Shown here in pieces: positions 47,262-58,719 of a stretch of 64,000 bases of DNA; position 1 is the first letter of the stretch, and each line of letters starts with the position of its first letter. The notes beneath the pieces are model-generated. The model saw only the letters and a list, made by a program, of their open reading frames with translations. It did no database searches and had not been told where the DNA came from. This DNA is from Mangifera indica (taxonomy: Eukaryota > Streptophyta > Magnoliopsida > Sapindales > Anacardiaceae): positions 10,788,001 to 10,852,000 of the forward strand of contig NC_058153.1 of assembly GCF_011075055.1 (NCBI RefSeq), written 5' to 3'. The position numbers and the translations under genes were made by a program.

Positions 47262-48122
47262 GGCCAAAGGACTATTTCCCACCTAAGGTATGATAATTTC
47301 TCAAAGTTCTCCTGTTAATTTTTAAAATATCATTTACCAACCTATGATCAGTTAAAATTAACGGAACTCTAACCTCTGAAAATTTTATCTCACTTTCCCA
47401 ATTAAAAGTTTAAAAACTAACATTTTCTTTCCCAAGCCAAGTTTAAAAAAATCACATTGCCCCCTAGGGTTTAGTTTCAAAATTCGATCACCTTTTTCGA
47501 TGGCATCGTCAGTCGTCTCTCCCTCTTGGTGGCTCCCATCCTCCGATGAGCTACCTCACCTCTACCCCAACTCCTCTGAAGTCCAAAAAGTCATTTAGGA
47601 AGATGAATCATCTTCCCAAAAGACGAAGACGAGATTGATCGATCTAGTCTTTGTCATCTAGGAAGACAATCGTCTTCTTGAACGAAGACAAGACGTCTTC
47701 CCAGAGAAAGACAAGTCGTTTCGTCTTTGTTTGGGAAGATGATTCCTCTTCCTAGACGACGGTTTTGGACTTTAGAGTGGTTGAAGTGGAAGAGAGGTCG
47801 CACGTTGGAGGATGGGGAGCCATCGGGAGAGAGAGACAGTCAACGATGGCACCTGAGAGATAATTGGATTTTGAAACTAAACCTTAAGGGAGAAATGTGA
47901 CTTTTTCAAACTTGATTTAGAGAAGAAAAGTTAGTTTTTAAACTTTTAGTAGGGAAAATGAAATCATATTTAAGTTTATTTTTAATATTAAATATAAAAT
48001 AACTATTTTACCTCTAAAATTAATAGATTTAAATGGTCATGGATGGATAAATGATATTTTTAAAGTTAACATAGAAAACTTTAAAAAATCAATATCCCTT
48101 GGGTGGGAAGTAGTCTTTGGCC
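47262..48122. mobile_element. Long-TIR foldback (MULE-like) element, 861 bp, upstream of GAE
   Basis: It begins GGCCAAAGGACTATTTCCC and ends GGGAAGTAGTCTTTGGCC. The flanks TAATTTTAG at 47253-47261 and 48123-48131 are an identical 9-bp duplication. Inverted arms continue far inside: GGGTTTAGTTTCAAAATTCG pairs with CGATTTTGAAACTAAACC-type text, and CTCCCATCCTCCGATGAG pairs with CGTTGGAGGATGGGGAG. Almost the whole element can therefore fold on itself. It is non-coding. Confidence 0.93.
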
Positions 48123-48439
48123 TAATTTTAGCGTGGAATTTTTCAAAATATGAAAAGTCAAACAAGGACCCCTAGAGTAAAATATTTTCACACACGAAAC
48201 TAAACACTTTTAACAGTCAAACTCTAATACAACCCAAAAAAGCCAAAACCGTAGTTAATTACGTTACTTCTTATCTGTCTAGAACTTCAATGAACTAATA
48301 ATTCTACGAGGAGTAAATAGTAATATAATTAGCTATTATTCATAAAAAATTAAAAATTAAAAATTTATTTCTACTCTGTGTCCTCCAATCTGGCCGTCCT
48401 GTTACGCGTCTACTTGTCGCCTTCTTTGTAGGTTATCAT

Positions 48440-48446
48440 TATATAT
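48440..48446 (+). promoter_or_regulatory. Probable TATA box of the GAE gene
   Basis: TATATAT at 48440-48446 lies about 180 bases before the start codon. The stretch after it is CT-rich (TTTTCAATCTCTCAAAAAAC, CTTTTCTTTTTCATTTTTTC), typical of a plant 5' leader. The foldback element ends only about 320 bases upstream. Confidence 0.55.
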
Positions 48447-48621
48447 GACCTAGCATATCCTTTGCATTCTCTCAGCAGGTGCAGTCCCTTGATTTTCTCT
48501 GCATCTGTGCTTTTCAATCTCTCAAAAAACACCCATCTTTTCTTTTTCATTTTTTCTGTTCATTACAATTTCAACTCTAGTTCTTCTAAAAACGGAATCG
48601 TCTTGCTAAATTCTGATTAGA

Positions 48622-49917
48622 ATGCCGTCGTTAGAGGAGGAATTGTTCCCCTCGACGCCCGGGAAGTTTAAGATCGATAGGGGTTACTCGATAAACCGCC
48701 AGTTTCATCGGTGTTTCGCTTCCACGAGTACTTTGTTCTTGTGGGCGCTGTTTCTGGTGGCTTTAACGGCGTCGTATTTGAGTTTTCAGAGTTTTGTGGA
48801 TTCCGGTAGCCGGTATTTCTCGTCCTCGTGGGGAGGGATACAGTTGGAGAAACAAGTGAGGAACTCTGCTCAGATCCATCGGTCCGGTGGGATGTCAGTG
48901 CTGGTTACCGGTTCAGCCGGTTTCGTTGGTACACACGTGGCGTTGGCTTTGAAAAGACGCGGAGACGGCGTTGTTGGACTTGACAATTTCAATAGCTATT
49001 ATGACCCTTCGTTAAAGAAAGCGCGTAAAGCTCTGCTAAACAGCCATGGCATTTTCGTAATCGAAGGCGATGTCAATGACTCAAAACTCTTGGCTAAGCT
49101 CTTTAACACCGTGGCTTTTACGCACGTGATGCATTTGGCGGCTCAAGCCGGCGTTAGATACGCCATGGAGAATCCCCACTCATACGTTCATAGCAACATC
49201 GCGGCACTCGTCACGCTGCTCGAGGCTTGTAAATCAGCCAATCCTCAGCCGTCCATTGTTTGGGCTTCATCCAGCTCAGTCTACGGTTTAAACGATAAAG
49301 TCCCCTTCTCCGAAACTGATCGGACGGACCAGCCTGCGAGTCTGTATGCGGCAACGAAAAAGGCGGGTGAAGAAATTACCCACACTTATAACCACATTTA
49401 CGGACTCTCAATTACCGGGTTAAGATTTTTCACCGTGTACGGTCCATGGGGCCGACCCGATATGGCCTATTTCTCGTTCACGAAAAATATCCTTCAAGGC
49501 AAACCCATCACGGTATATCGAGGGAAAAACCAGGTGGATTTGGCACGAGATTTTACTTACATTGACGATGTAGTGAAAGGTTGTTTGGGGTCGTTGGACA
49601 CTTCGGGTAAGAGTACCGGGTCTGGAGGTAAGAAACGGGGACCCGCACCGTACAGAATCTTTAATTTGGGTAATACGTCACCGGTTACCGTACCCAAGCT
49701 TGTAAAGATGCTGGAAAGGCATTTGAAGATGAAAGCAAAGAAAAATATAATCGAGATGCCCGGAAACGGCGACGTTCCATTCACTCATGCGAATATAAGT
49801 TCGGCCCAGAAGGCGTTCGGGTATAAACCGACAACCGATTTACAAACCGGGTTGAAGAAGTTTGTTAGATGGTATCTTCAATATTACGGCTACAATCACG
49901 GCAAACATGTAAATTAA
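48622..49917 (+). CDS. GAE: UDP-glucuronate 4-epimerase (GAE1/GAE6-like)
   Basis: It converts UDP-glucuronate to UDP-galacturonate, the sugar donor for pectin, as a type II Golgi membrane enzyme. The intronless frame gives 431 residues, close to the plant GAE length. A cytosolic tail (1-36, MPSLEEELFPSTPGKFKIDR) is followed by one membrane anchor (about 37-56) and a stem. The extended short-chain dehydrogenase fold then starts with the NAD-binding GSAGFVG (97-103). D121 and N122 (LDNFN) follow, then HLAAQAGVRYA (171-181), the Ser cluster ASSSSVYG (215-222) and the catalytic YAATK (Y242, K246). FTVYGPWGRPDMA (270-282), RDFTYIDDVV and the Ser/Gly-rich SGKSTGSGGKKRG insert of the family are all present. 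No stop or missing key residue was seen. Codon use is richer in G and C than the surroundings, as expected for a real gene. Confidence 0.97.
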   Translation: MPSLEEELFPSTPGKFKIDRGYSINRQFHRCFASTSTLFLWALFLVALTASYLSFQSFVDSGSRYFSSSWGGIQLEKQVRNSAQIHRSGGMSVLVTGSAGFVGTHVALALKRRGDGVVGLDNFNSYYDPSLKKARKALLNSHGIFVIEGDVNDSKLLAKLFNTVAFTHVMHLAAQAGVRYAMENPHSYVHSNIAALVTLLEACKSANPQPSIVWASSSSVYGLNDKVPFSETDRTDQPASLYAATKKAGEEITHTYNHIYGLSITGLRFFTVYGPWGRPDMAYFSFTKNILQGKPITVYRGKNQVDLARDFTYIDDVVKGCLGSLDTSGKSTGSGGKKRGPAPYRIFNLGNTSPVTVPKLVKMLERHLKMKAKKNIIEMPGNGDVPFTHANISSAQKAFGYKPTTDLQTGLKKFVRWYLQYYGYNHGKHVN

Positions 49918-50980
49918 AATTTTATTTTGAAGTTTTTAGAAGCTTTTTTTAAAGAAAAGAAAAAATGGGAAAGAAAATCTATAAAGAAAAATAAAAAAAC
50001 ACATTATTCGTTTCTTCAGGGAGTGGTGAAATGTAATGTCATGCTTCCCTTTGGTAGGGTTTTTTTTTTTTTTTTGTAATATTTTTTTTGTTTTTATATC
50101 TTTTTCTTTTGTGTAAGTAAAGATAAAGCTTCAAACTGATTTGGCCCAACGCTAACTTTTTTAGCTTTCAAGGCTCTCAATTTTCTTACTTTTAATTATG
50201 AATACACATTTTTTGGATAATAAAACAAATAGTTTTATTTACATTATATTAATAAATATTATTTTATTTTTAATTTAAAATTATTTATTATTTAATGATT
50301 GCTTCATTATTCAAATTTTTCTTGTGCTGGACCAATGAGAATGTGCCACTCACTATTCATGTTTTTGTTTGCCGTCATGATTGGTAAGATTGAAATTCAA
50401 TCATATGCTATGTATAGTATAGAATTACACATCACATTGAAATTCAAATGAGATATTTATTTTTAATATATAAATATATTATTTATGTTATTATATAATT
50501 ATATATTATTTTATTATTAATTTTAAATTATTTAATTATATAATAATATATATTTATTTGTATATTTAAAATATGTAAGTATAATTTTATTGAATTTAAA
50601 TTACTCATTTTATAGTTAAATGTCGATTCAAATCGAGTTTAAACAATGATCGATTTGAATCTGTAATATAACTACATAATTTTGTCAAAGAATTGTGACA
50701 AATTGAATTAAAATTTAACTGAAACATTCACTCTAATTTAATATATTTGAACTAGATATGAATTCAAGTCTAAATTAATTCAAATTGAATCAATCTTTTT
50801 TTTTTTTTAAATTGAAATTATTTTTTAATAATTCATTAATTATTACAAAATCAATGAAAATTTTTTTTAATGTTTAGTAAATAAATACTTTATTTTTGTT
50901 ATTATTAATATTATTTTAAAATATTGTAATGATGAAAGAGCACTTTTGGGTGGATTGATAAGAATAAGATAGAAGAGGGC
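49918..50980. other. GAE 3' region and AT-rich spacer
   Basis: A T-rich tract (50,058-50,130) and AATAAA-like text probably belong to the GAE 3' UTR. Near 50,440-50,600 there is a copy of the AT-rich inverted MITE family (TTATATAATTATATATTATT, ATTTAATTATATAATAATAT). There are no further genes. Confidence 0.45.
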
Positions 50981-50989
50981 CAACACTTG

Positions 50990-51400
50990 TTACCTTTTTG
51001 AAAGAAAGAAAGTGGCGTAAGACAGCTCAGCTTGAAAACGACAGCGCAGAGAGTCGTGAATATGGTTGGTATGGGGACCCACCGTTCCGTGACGGAACGT
51101 GGATAAAGTCAAGCAGTAGCCGTTAGATTTGATGAAAACTTTTGGTCAATAAGATCTTGTGATCCAGGCTGTAAAGTTGCGATAATGCTTGGGAGGATAT
51201 ATGATCTTGCGCTTTGCTTGCCGACAATAAGGCTCTCTAGATTGGCCGATATTGGGCCTCGTTTATCGGCTTTTAGATTTTCACAAAGTGCACCCTCTGG
51301 TGTACTCCTTTCTGTACTACTTTGTCACGGTTGTTGTGGTGTGTCGTGCGGTGCGGACAGTCCACGTGTCGTTTGTTATTTTTTATATCTTATTTTTAAT
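50990..51400. other. Isolated GC-richer stretch without a recognised gene
   Basis: About 400 bases are much less AT-rich than both sides and carry CCGTTCCGTGACGGAACG (a near-perfect palindrome, 51,082-51,099) and a G-box in CCACGTGTCG (51,362-51,371). A plus-strand frame of 103 codons (51,185-51,496) gives a protein without recognisable features that runs into AT-rich low complexity, so it is not called. It could be a promoter remnant or an unrecognised RNA or exon. Confidence 0.4.
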
Positions 51401-51639
51401 TTTTTGTCATACCCTATAATATACTTTATAAACAGTAAAATAATAAAAAATATAATGAATATAACTTATTTTAAAAAAAATTACAAATATTCTTAAATTT
51501 TATATACATACTTATTATAACTTTTTTATTTCAAAAAATATATCGATATATCAATAATATATATCTTATAATATAATATATTATTATATTATATTAATTT
51601 AATATACTTTATAATATATATCATTTTTTTAAATTTGAT

Positions 51640-52053
51640 AAAATTCAGACATTCAGATGAAGAATCGAAACTCTTTATCTATATTTTCATCGTCTAAATA
51701 ACTTCGTTTGGACAATGACAACGGTCCAGATAAAGAGATCAGTCTCTTCTAGATCGTCGTCGTCATCCAGACGAAGCCAACTTTGTCTGGATGATGAAGA
51801 TCTATATAAATCTAAATGTCACTTTTTAAAACTTAATTTTGAGAAAAAATATTAGTTTTTCAAATTAAAAGGTTAAAATGATGTAAACTTTAAATATTAT
51901 TATTAAATGATGATTTTGTCGTTAACTTTAACTTAATTTTAGGGGGTAAGGTGTTAGTTCTCCAAATCATAGATGGGTGTTTAGGTTTTTTAAAGTTCAA
52001 AAATGATAATTTGGGAATTCATTATACCTTGGGTGGAAAAAAGTCTTTTGGCC
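51640..52053. mobile_element. Foldback (MULE-like) element, left part missing
   Basis: The right arm is typical, ending GGAAAAAAGTCTTTTGGCC at 52,053 with TAGATGGGTGTTTAGG upstream. The centre has CATCCAGACGAAG/CTTCGTTTGGA inverted text. The left terminus was not found, so the left limit is approximate. Confidence 0.65.
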
Positions 52054-52259
52054 TAAATAATAAAATATTATTATAATGATATATAATTATTTATATATAA
52101 AATTGTATATATTATATATACATATAATTTTATTATTATTTGATAGGGGTTATTATTATAAAATTATATAATAATTCAAATATTAAAATTAAATTATTTA
52201 TCCACCCACATTTTTGGCTCAATCTTACATAATCTTGGGTTGAGTAAAAGGGTATAATT

Positions 52260-52570
52260 TTTTATTCTCAAAACTGAAATATTATTATAAAGATAAACTA
52301 ATTTAGTTATTAAAAAAATAAATCAATAATATGTTTAAATAGATTGATATAATAATTATCATGTTTACTTAATAGTAAATATCAAGGTTATTAAAATTAG
52401 TAAAATATTATAATTTTCAGAAAAAAAGTCTGAGTTCAAATCTTGATTAGAATTATTAAAAAAAAGAAAGTTTAGTTAATTTCATAATAAAATAATATTG
52501 AGATACGTAAAATTATAACAAAATTAAGATTATATTAATAACATTTTAATACATAAGCATAAGTTGTTAA
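52260..52570. mobile_element. Decayed GTTTGGTT-family MITE
   Basis: The text AACAAAATTAAGATTATATT and AATAACATTTTAATAC matches the family's inner arm at 6,950-6,985 and 60,120-60,170. Termini are lost. Confidence 0.45.
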
Positions 52571-52689
52571 TTAAATTAACTTCATGTTACAATGTTGATG
52601 ATGTGTCATTATTTAATTTGATGTTATTTAATATTTAATTTAAAATAATTTAATTATATAATAACACATTAACTTTGTATTTGTATTTA

Positions 52690-53080
52690 GGCCAAAGGAT
52701 TAATTCTCACCCAAAGTATCCTATTTTTCTAAATTTTTACTTCTTAACTTTGAAAATTTTATTTACCTATTCATAGATAGTTAAAATTAACAAAATTCTA
52801 ACCTTTTAAAATTTTATTTTATTTTTCCCCTCTAAATCCTAAAAACTAATAATTTCTCTCATAGATCAAGTTTTAAAAAAATGACATTCCCCCCTATGAT
52901 TATTTTCCAAACTCTAACGTTATTGTCGGCGGTCTCTCCCTCCCAATGTTTTCTTTCACTCCAACAATCCTTCTCCTCTCACTTAAACGTTTGGCTGACA
53001 TCGATTGAAGTCAGGAAGATGAAGTGCTTGTTAATTCAAACTAAAACAACCTACTTTGGGTGGGAATAAATCCTTTAGCC
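52690..53080. mobile_element. Short foldback (MULE-like) element, 391 bp
   Basis: It begins GGCCAAAGGATTAATTCTC and ends GGGAATAAATCCTTTAGCC. Flanks TTGTATTTA and TTGCATTTA match at 8 of 9. At about half the usual size, it has probably lost much of its right arm. A 62-codon frame inside is not a gene. Confidence 0.83.
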
Positions 53081-53150
53081 TTGCATTTATATTTATTATT
53101 AGTGTATGTATCATTATTTTTTTTTTCAGCTTCTTTCAATTGGTTAAGAT

Positions 53151-53598
53151 TAGGGGTGTTCAAAACCGGTTAACCGAATTGCTTTGCTAATTTTTTGAAT
53201 TGAATTGAATTTTCGGTTTGAAAAAAATCATGAACCGAAACCGAATCGATTTAAACATTAACCGATTTTAAACCGAACCGAAAATATCAATTAACTGAAC
53301 CGAAATTTTGGTTAACCAATTTTTGAACCAAATTTCAAAAATTTATCTTATTTTATTATTTTTTTCTAATTTTTTGAAAATATAATCAATATTTTATTAA
53401 ATTTTTATTCAATTTTTTAAAAATTGGTTTGGTTCGGTTAACCGGTTTTGAAAATTAGACAAATCAATAATCGAACCAAAAATTCGGTTTATATATATTT
53501 TTTAACCAGTATTCAAACTGATTTTTTGAATAACTTATTTTTCAGTTCGGTTTAAAAATCAGTTCGATTTGGTTATCGAATAATTTTGAACACCTCTA
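53151..53598. mobile_element. hAT-like MITE rich in ACCGGTT motifs, 448 bp
   Basis: It begins TAGGGGTGTTCAAAACCGG and ends ATTTTGAACACCTCTA, which are inverted partners. Inside, AACCGAACCG, GGTTAACC and ACCGGTT-type motifs recur in both directions. The flanks GTTAAGATT and GTTCGATT are similar apart from one gap and one change, so the 8-bp target duplication is only suggestive. Confidence 0.7.
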
Positions 53599-53928
53599 GT
53601 TCGATTCAGTTTAAAAATAAGATTAATATTATTTTTATTTTAATTTCTAAACAATATTAATACAAAAATAAAAAGTAAGTAAGTGGCCAAGTACACACAT
53701 GAAACATGGAGAATTTTTTTCATGCACAAAACGAAAATCTCTTGAAATCTTATTATTCTTTAATTTTGAATAAGATAAGCATTTACGTAACTATTTTTTC
53801 AATTATATATTTTATATTTAGTTTATTTTATGTGCACGTGAAAACATATGTGAACCTTCTATTAAAAGGTTTTTTTAATTAAAATTAATATATTCATATA
53901 TAATTAGACAACTCAATTATTTATTTTA

Positions 53929-54612
53929 GGCCAAAAGACTTATTCCCACCCAAAGCTTATTACATTCCTAAATTAGTACATATTAATTATTGAAAATTCA
54001 AACACCTACCTATGAATTGTTAAAATTAATAAAACTAATTAATATTATCTATTTTCCTTTAGGTTTAAAAAATTAACAATATTTTTTCTAGAATTAAACT
54101 TTAAAATATCACATTTTCACCTTTAAGGTTTCCTTATTTTTTCTCTCCCTTTTTTGGCGTTGTCACCAATCAACTTTTTTCTCCCTCCTCTTTTTCGATG
54201 CTAGTAACTGGACGAAGAACATCTTCATCATTGGACAAAAACAAATCTTCTTCGTGATTAGGATTTTTTTTTTTCATCCAGTTATAAGCATTAAAAAAGG
54301 GGAGGAAGAGAGAAGTTAGTCAGTGACAATGCTGGAAAAGATAGGGAGAAAAAGAAGGATACCTTAAGAAGGAAAATATAACATTTTAAAGTTTAATTTT
54401 GAGAGAAAATTGTTAGTTTTCTAAATGTAGGAAAAAATAGATAATGTTTTATTATTTTTAATATATTACTAGTTAAATGACGATTTTAACCCTAAAACTT
54501 AACTGATTCTAATAATTTTAACAATTCATGAGTAGATGTTTGAGTTTTCAGTTGTTAACGAGTACCAATTTGGACATACAATAAACTTTGGGTGAAAATA
54601 AATCCTTTGGCC
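53929..54612. mobile_element. Long-TIR foldback (MULE-like) element, 684 bp
   Basis: It begins GGCCAAAAGACTTATTCCC and ends GAAAATAAATCCTTTGGCC. Flanks TTTATTTTA and TATATTTTA match at 8 of 9. Inner arms pair (TCTCTCCCTTTTTTGGCGTT with AGATAGGGAGAAAAAG-type text). It is non-coding. Confidence 0.87.
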
Positions 54613-55249
54613 TATATTTTATTTATAATTTGACATTATTCATTCATGTTATAATATGTTAATTTATATTAATAAATTAATAAGATAATATTCTATTATT
54701 ATTTATTTAAATGTGTTTGAGACTTAATTTAATTACAAACCACAAAGAATTTTTCAAAAAAGGAAGTACAACTAGTCCTGGCCATGGTTAATGAATCGGT
54801 GGTTTCAGTTCGAAACCACCGATTTATGATTCGAAAAATTAAAGACGCTGAATCGAAATTGTAATAGGAAGGTTTGTAATCAGTTTGGAACTAACGGTTT
54901 CGGTTTATAACCCCAGTTCGGAACTGATGGTTTCGGTAACCGTCAATTCTAATACATAATCTTGATTTAATTTTTAAATTATTAATTACAATAATTGAAA
55001 ATTTAAAAAAAAGACTTGGACTTAATTTTTTAATTAAGCTTCTTATATATCTTCTTGGGGTTTAGAAGAATCAAAGCCTACGTAATTCTCTTACCTTTAC
55101 ATATCTAATAGCTAACAGTACCCCTTACCTTATCATTCACCTCCACTATCTTGACTATTATTTCTTGCCATCGAACTATCCGTAGTTAAATCAAACAATT
55201 CTTCATTGAAGTCCACTTTTATATCTTGTTGGTGTAATTTGGCTTTTGT

Positions 55250-56700
55250 CCGATCGTCTATACATACTTGGGGTTCAATAGATTCGGAAACCAAACTTGA
55301 TCACCTCTCATCTAATATATTACTCCCTTGACTAAAAGCTTGTTCTACTACGATAATTGATATTGGTGCTATCAGGACTTGTTTAACAATAGATGCTAAT
55401 ATTGGAAATGTTGATGCATGTCGACTCCACCATTCTAGAACTGGAAAGTCTTTACCTATATTGTTGTCACAAAACTAAAAAATAGTAGTTAAATAAATAT
55501 CAAGCTCCGAGGTGGAGCCTAATGTTCCTCTTGGTCTTTTTCCCCTTTGCATCATAATATGATCACCATACCTTATATTTTGGCTTGATGATAGAGCAAT
55601 AGGTGGTAGAGAGGAAGAAGAACCACCTTGGTTACCATAAATTAATGAATATTCAGTATAAATTTTCTTTAATTAAATTTATAATGTTAGTTATAGTTAA
55701 TGAAATATTAACTTCATCCTCACAATCTAATTGCAAACATTCATAATATAATGTCAAATAATCTGTGACACCATCTAAATTAAATCTAGGATAAAAAAAA
55801 AACCAAAAAAAATTTCCGGAATTGTTTTATAGTAAGTTAACCATTTTGTTTTCATTAAAAAAATAACTTCTTATAGAATAATATCTTGTTCGACTTCTTG
55901 TAAAGCCCCAATAATATTTACGGCTTTATTTAAAAACAAATGAGAAATAGGATAATAAATCTCACTTAAAGTATAAGTTGCATTACTAAAATTTCTTAAT
56001 ACATTTAAAATTGTTTTATAAATATCTCAATGTTGGGGATATAATGTAACTTGTTGCACATTTTGTGAAATAAATGAGCATAATAAATCCCTATAATCAA
56101 AAGACTCATTGAGTAATTCATATGTTGAATTCCAACGAGTCGACACGTCTTTAGGAAATCTTTTTGGTCTTCTATTATGTTGTTTATAAAATTTACCAAA
56201 TTCTTTCATAGTTTGGGGATGTGTCCATAAAAATGAAATTGTCGTTTTTATTGGACTAATATAATTATTAAGACAATATAAACCATCCTGTACACATAAA
56301 TTTACATGCACATCTAATATGAAAAAATCTACCACCTAAATTAGGTTTACAAATTTTAATTAAATCATTTATTAAGGTAGTATTTGAACCTGCATTATCA
56401 AATAAGATTGAAAAACTTTTATAAACTAATTTATATTCTTCTAATATTCATTTAATTATTCTATAAATATTATCAGCCGTATGTCAGTCATCAAACACCC
56501 TAAATGCTAAAATTATTTTTTGCAATTGAAAATTGTCATCTATCCAATGACAAGTTATACCCATATAAGAGTGAACTTGTCAATGGTCACTTCAAATATC
56601 ACTACATATAGATACACGTCCCTCAAAATTTGTAAAAAATTGAATTAATTCTCTTTTTTGTTTTTTATATAAACTAAATAATGCTCTTTTTAAAATTTTA
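55250..56700 (-). pseudogene. hAT transposase remnant
   Basis: Read from about 56,600 down on the minus strand, blocks typical of plant hAT transposases appear in order: SYMGITCHWIDDNFQLQK, then FSILFDNAGSNTTLINDL, FFHIRC, FPKDVSTRWNSTYELL (about 56,160-56,115) and FYPRFNLDGV. The hAT C-terminal dimerisation part follows (FPVLEWWSRHASTFP near 55,440, then SNILDER with an in-frame TGA directly after it). Frame changes and stops separate most blocks. A BED zinc finger could not be seen at the N-terminal end. Confidence 0.87.
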
Positions 56701-56754
56701 AAAAATAGAGGGTAAAAAAGAAATTAAGAACGGTCATTGCAAAAGTTCTGCAAA

Positions 56755-56867
56755 ATGCAAGGGACCAACAGTCCCTGCATAAATTTTCAAATATGCAGGG
56801 GACCGTTGTCCCCTGCATTTGCAGTGAACCAATGGTTCCCTGTATTGCAGGGAACTATTGGTTCCTT
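56755..56867. repeat. Array of four imperfect short palindromes (GGGACC..GGTCCC type)
   Basis: Four units in a row each hold a small hairpin: GGGACCAACAGTCCC, GGGGACCGTTGTCCCC, GAACCAATGGTTC and GGAACTATTGGTTCC. TGCA-containing linkers join them (CTGCATA, TATGCAG, TTGCAG). The array lies within the hAT element, upstream of the transposase remnant, and is GC-rich compared with its surroundings. Confidence 0.75.
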
Positions 56868-58719
56868 TATTAAATTTAAAAAAATAAAAAAATCTAAAAA
56901 AAATTTAAAATTTTCGGTTCAGTATAGTAAACCACCGGTTTACATGTCGGTTCATAAACCGGATATGAACTGGCGATTTTACGGTTCAAAATTAGGTAAA
57001 CCAAAATCAAATCGTTAAAATCCGATTTCGATTTCAGATCAGTCCGGTTCCAGGTTTACCAATTTCGATTTTATCTGAGCCGATGTTGGTCCGGTTTACG
57101 GGCCAAACCGACCCGTAGCCAGGTCTAAGTGCAACATTTATAATTAAAAAAACAAATTTATGACATTATATATTATTATATTAATTAATTTATAGGTCTT
57201 AACCCATTTAGATTCAGTGAAATATAGTTTAATTAAAAAAAAAACATGAAAATATTTTTTAATTTGATTGAAAAACTTGTAAAAATAAAATAAAAATTTG
57301 CTTTTAGATTTCTATGCGTTGTTCACATTTTGCGTGTTTTTGTTTAGGTAAAAGTTGTCTATTAAAATCTTATCCATAGTCTCTTATTTTCAAATAATTT
57401 GAAAAATGGACCCACATTAATTCAAACTAAAATATTTTACAAGCTCATAAATTTATTTTTTAATTTTTCAAATGATAAATTATAATTAATGTGCAATGCT
57501 ATGTGAATCCCCTTTCTGAATACCTAATTAAGTGATGTATCATTATGTGATTATATAATGACACATGATAAAAATACTTAATTAGATACTAAGATACACA
57601 TATGAGACATTTGATTTAGATAATATTTTATTACTAAAATTGAAATATTATCTTAAAGATTGATTACTTAGAATATTACTTGGTATAAATGACTACTACA
57701 TTTGATAAAATTTGATAAAAATAGTAGATATAAATAATTATTGTGTTTGATTAAAAGTAATAAAGAAATAGTTGTACATTAATTTATTTAAATGCGCTTA
57801 GATATAATTATTCTAAAATATTTTTTATATTACTGTAACATCCTTTCCCAGAAATACTACCCACCGAAGGAGAAATGTTACGAATTAATATCTGAAACGT
57901 CTATTTTTTTCTTTGAAATACTTTAAAATGAGTGCATTACTAAAAGTATTTAGAAATTATTCTAAGAAAACTAAAAATCTGAAAGTGAACAAAAGATGTA
58001 TATACTCATATAAAAACTCATTTGGAAGCATCTAAAAACATGGAATAATCTTATACAACTGTACAATCATTTCAAAAAGGTTAAAAGTTAACTAGAACAT
58101 GCGACTGTATGCATGTAATATAAACTAGAGATAACCTACTCCAGTCGGATCTATCTTCGCTGACCTGACCCTGCCTCCCAGCTACCACGATCACCTGTAT
58201 CTACAATCATGAAAGAAAAGGAAGTGAGAGATAAGAACACTCAGTAAGGGGAAAGAATTAAGTAAACTATCTCCTTTCCTGTTCTAACTCACTCTCGGGC
58301 TCAACCTCATTCATAACCTCCATAAGAAATCGAAGGGATAATCTAGTTCATTTTTTACTATTTGGGTCATACTTTGTCCCATCTGGTGTCTATTTGATAC
58401 TTTCTGGAAGCTAACTATAAGGATTTGACACTTTTCTAAGCTCGAGTTCTCTTCCTTTCTCTCACTACACCATTTTTGAATCTGAATTGAGCTCTACTAC
58501 GAGTATGCTTTACTGCGAGCGGACCCTACGAGGGGTCTATATCCTACTATAGATATGTCCTACTACGGACATATCTTACTACGGGTGTAGTGTAAAGTAC
58601 CCCCTCATAATTCATAGCATGCATGCGAGCCTTATATCTTACTAATCTTACTTCCATCTAAATCTATTCATAACTCACCAGACCATACTCTTGAGACGAC
58701 CCCTAAATCTTGAGCCCCA

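Larger units (their letters stand above)
54773..57127 (-). mobile_element. hAT DNA transposon, 2355 bp, degenerate
   Basis: The left end TAGTCCTGGCCATGG and the right end CCGTAGCCAGGTCTA are inverted partners. Flanks AGTACAAC (54765-54772) and AGTGCAAC (57128-57135) match at 7 of 8, as for an aged hAT duplication. Minus-strand hAT transposase text fills the middle. Sub-terminal regions are full of ACCGGTT and AACCGG motifs in both directions, possible transposase binding repeats. Confidence 0.9.

Noticed and set aside
49557..49784. Minus-strand frame of 75 codons
   Set aside because: It lies opposite the intact GAE coding sequence and has no features of its own.
51185..51496. Plus-strand frame of 103 codons
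   Set aside because: No recognisable domain; the second half is translated AT-rich low complexity. Kept only as a GC-richer region of interest.
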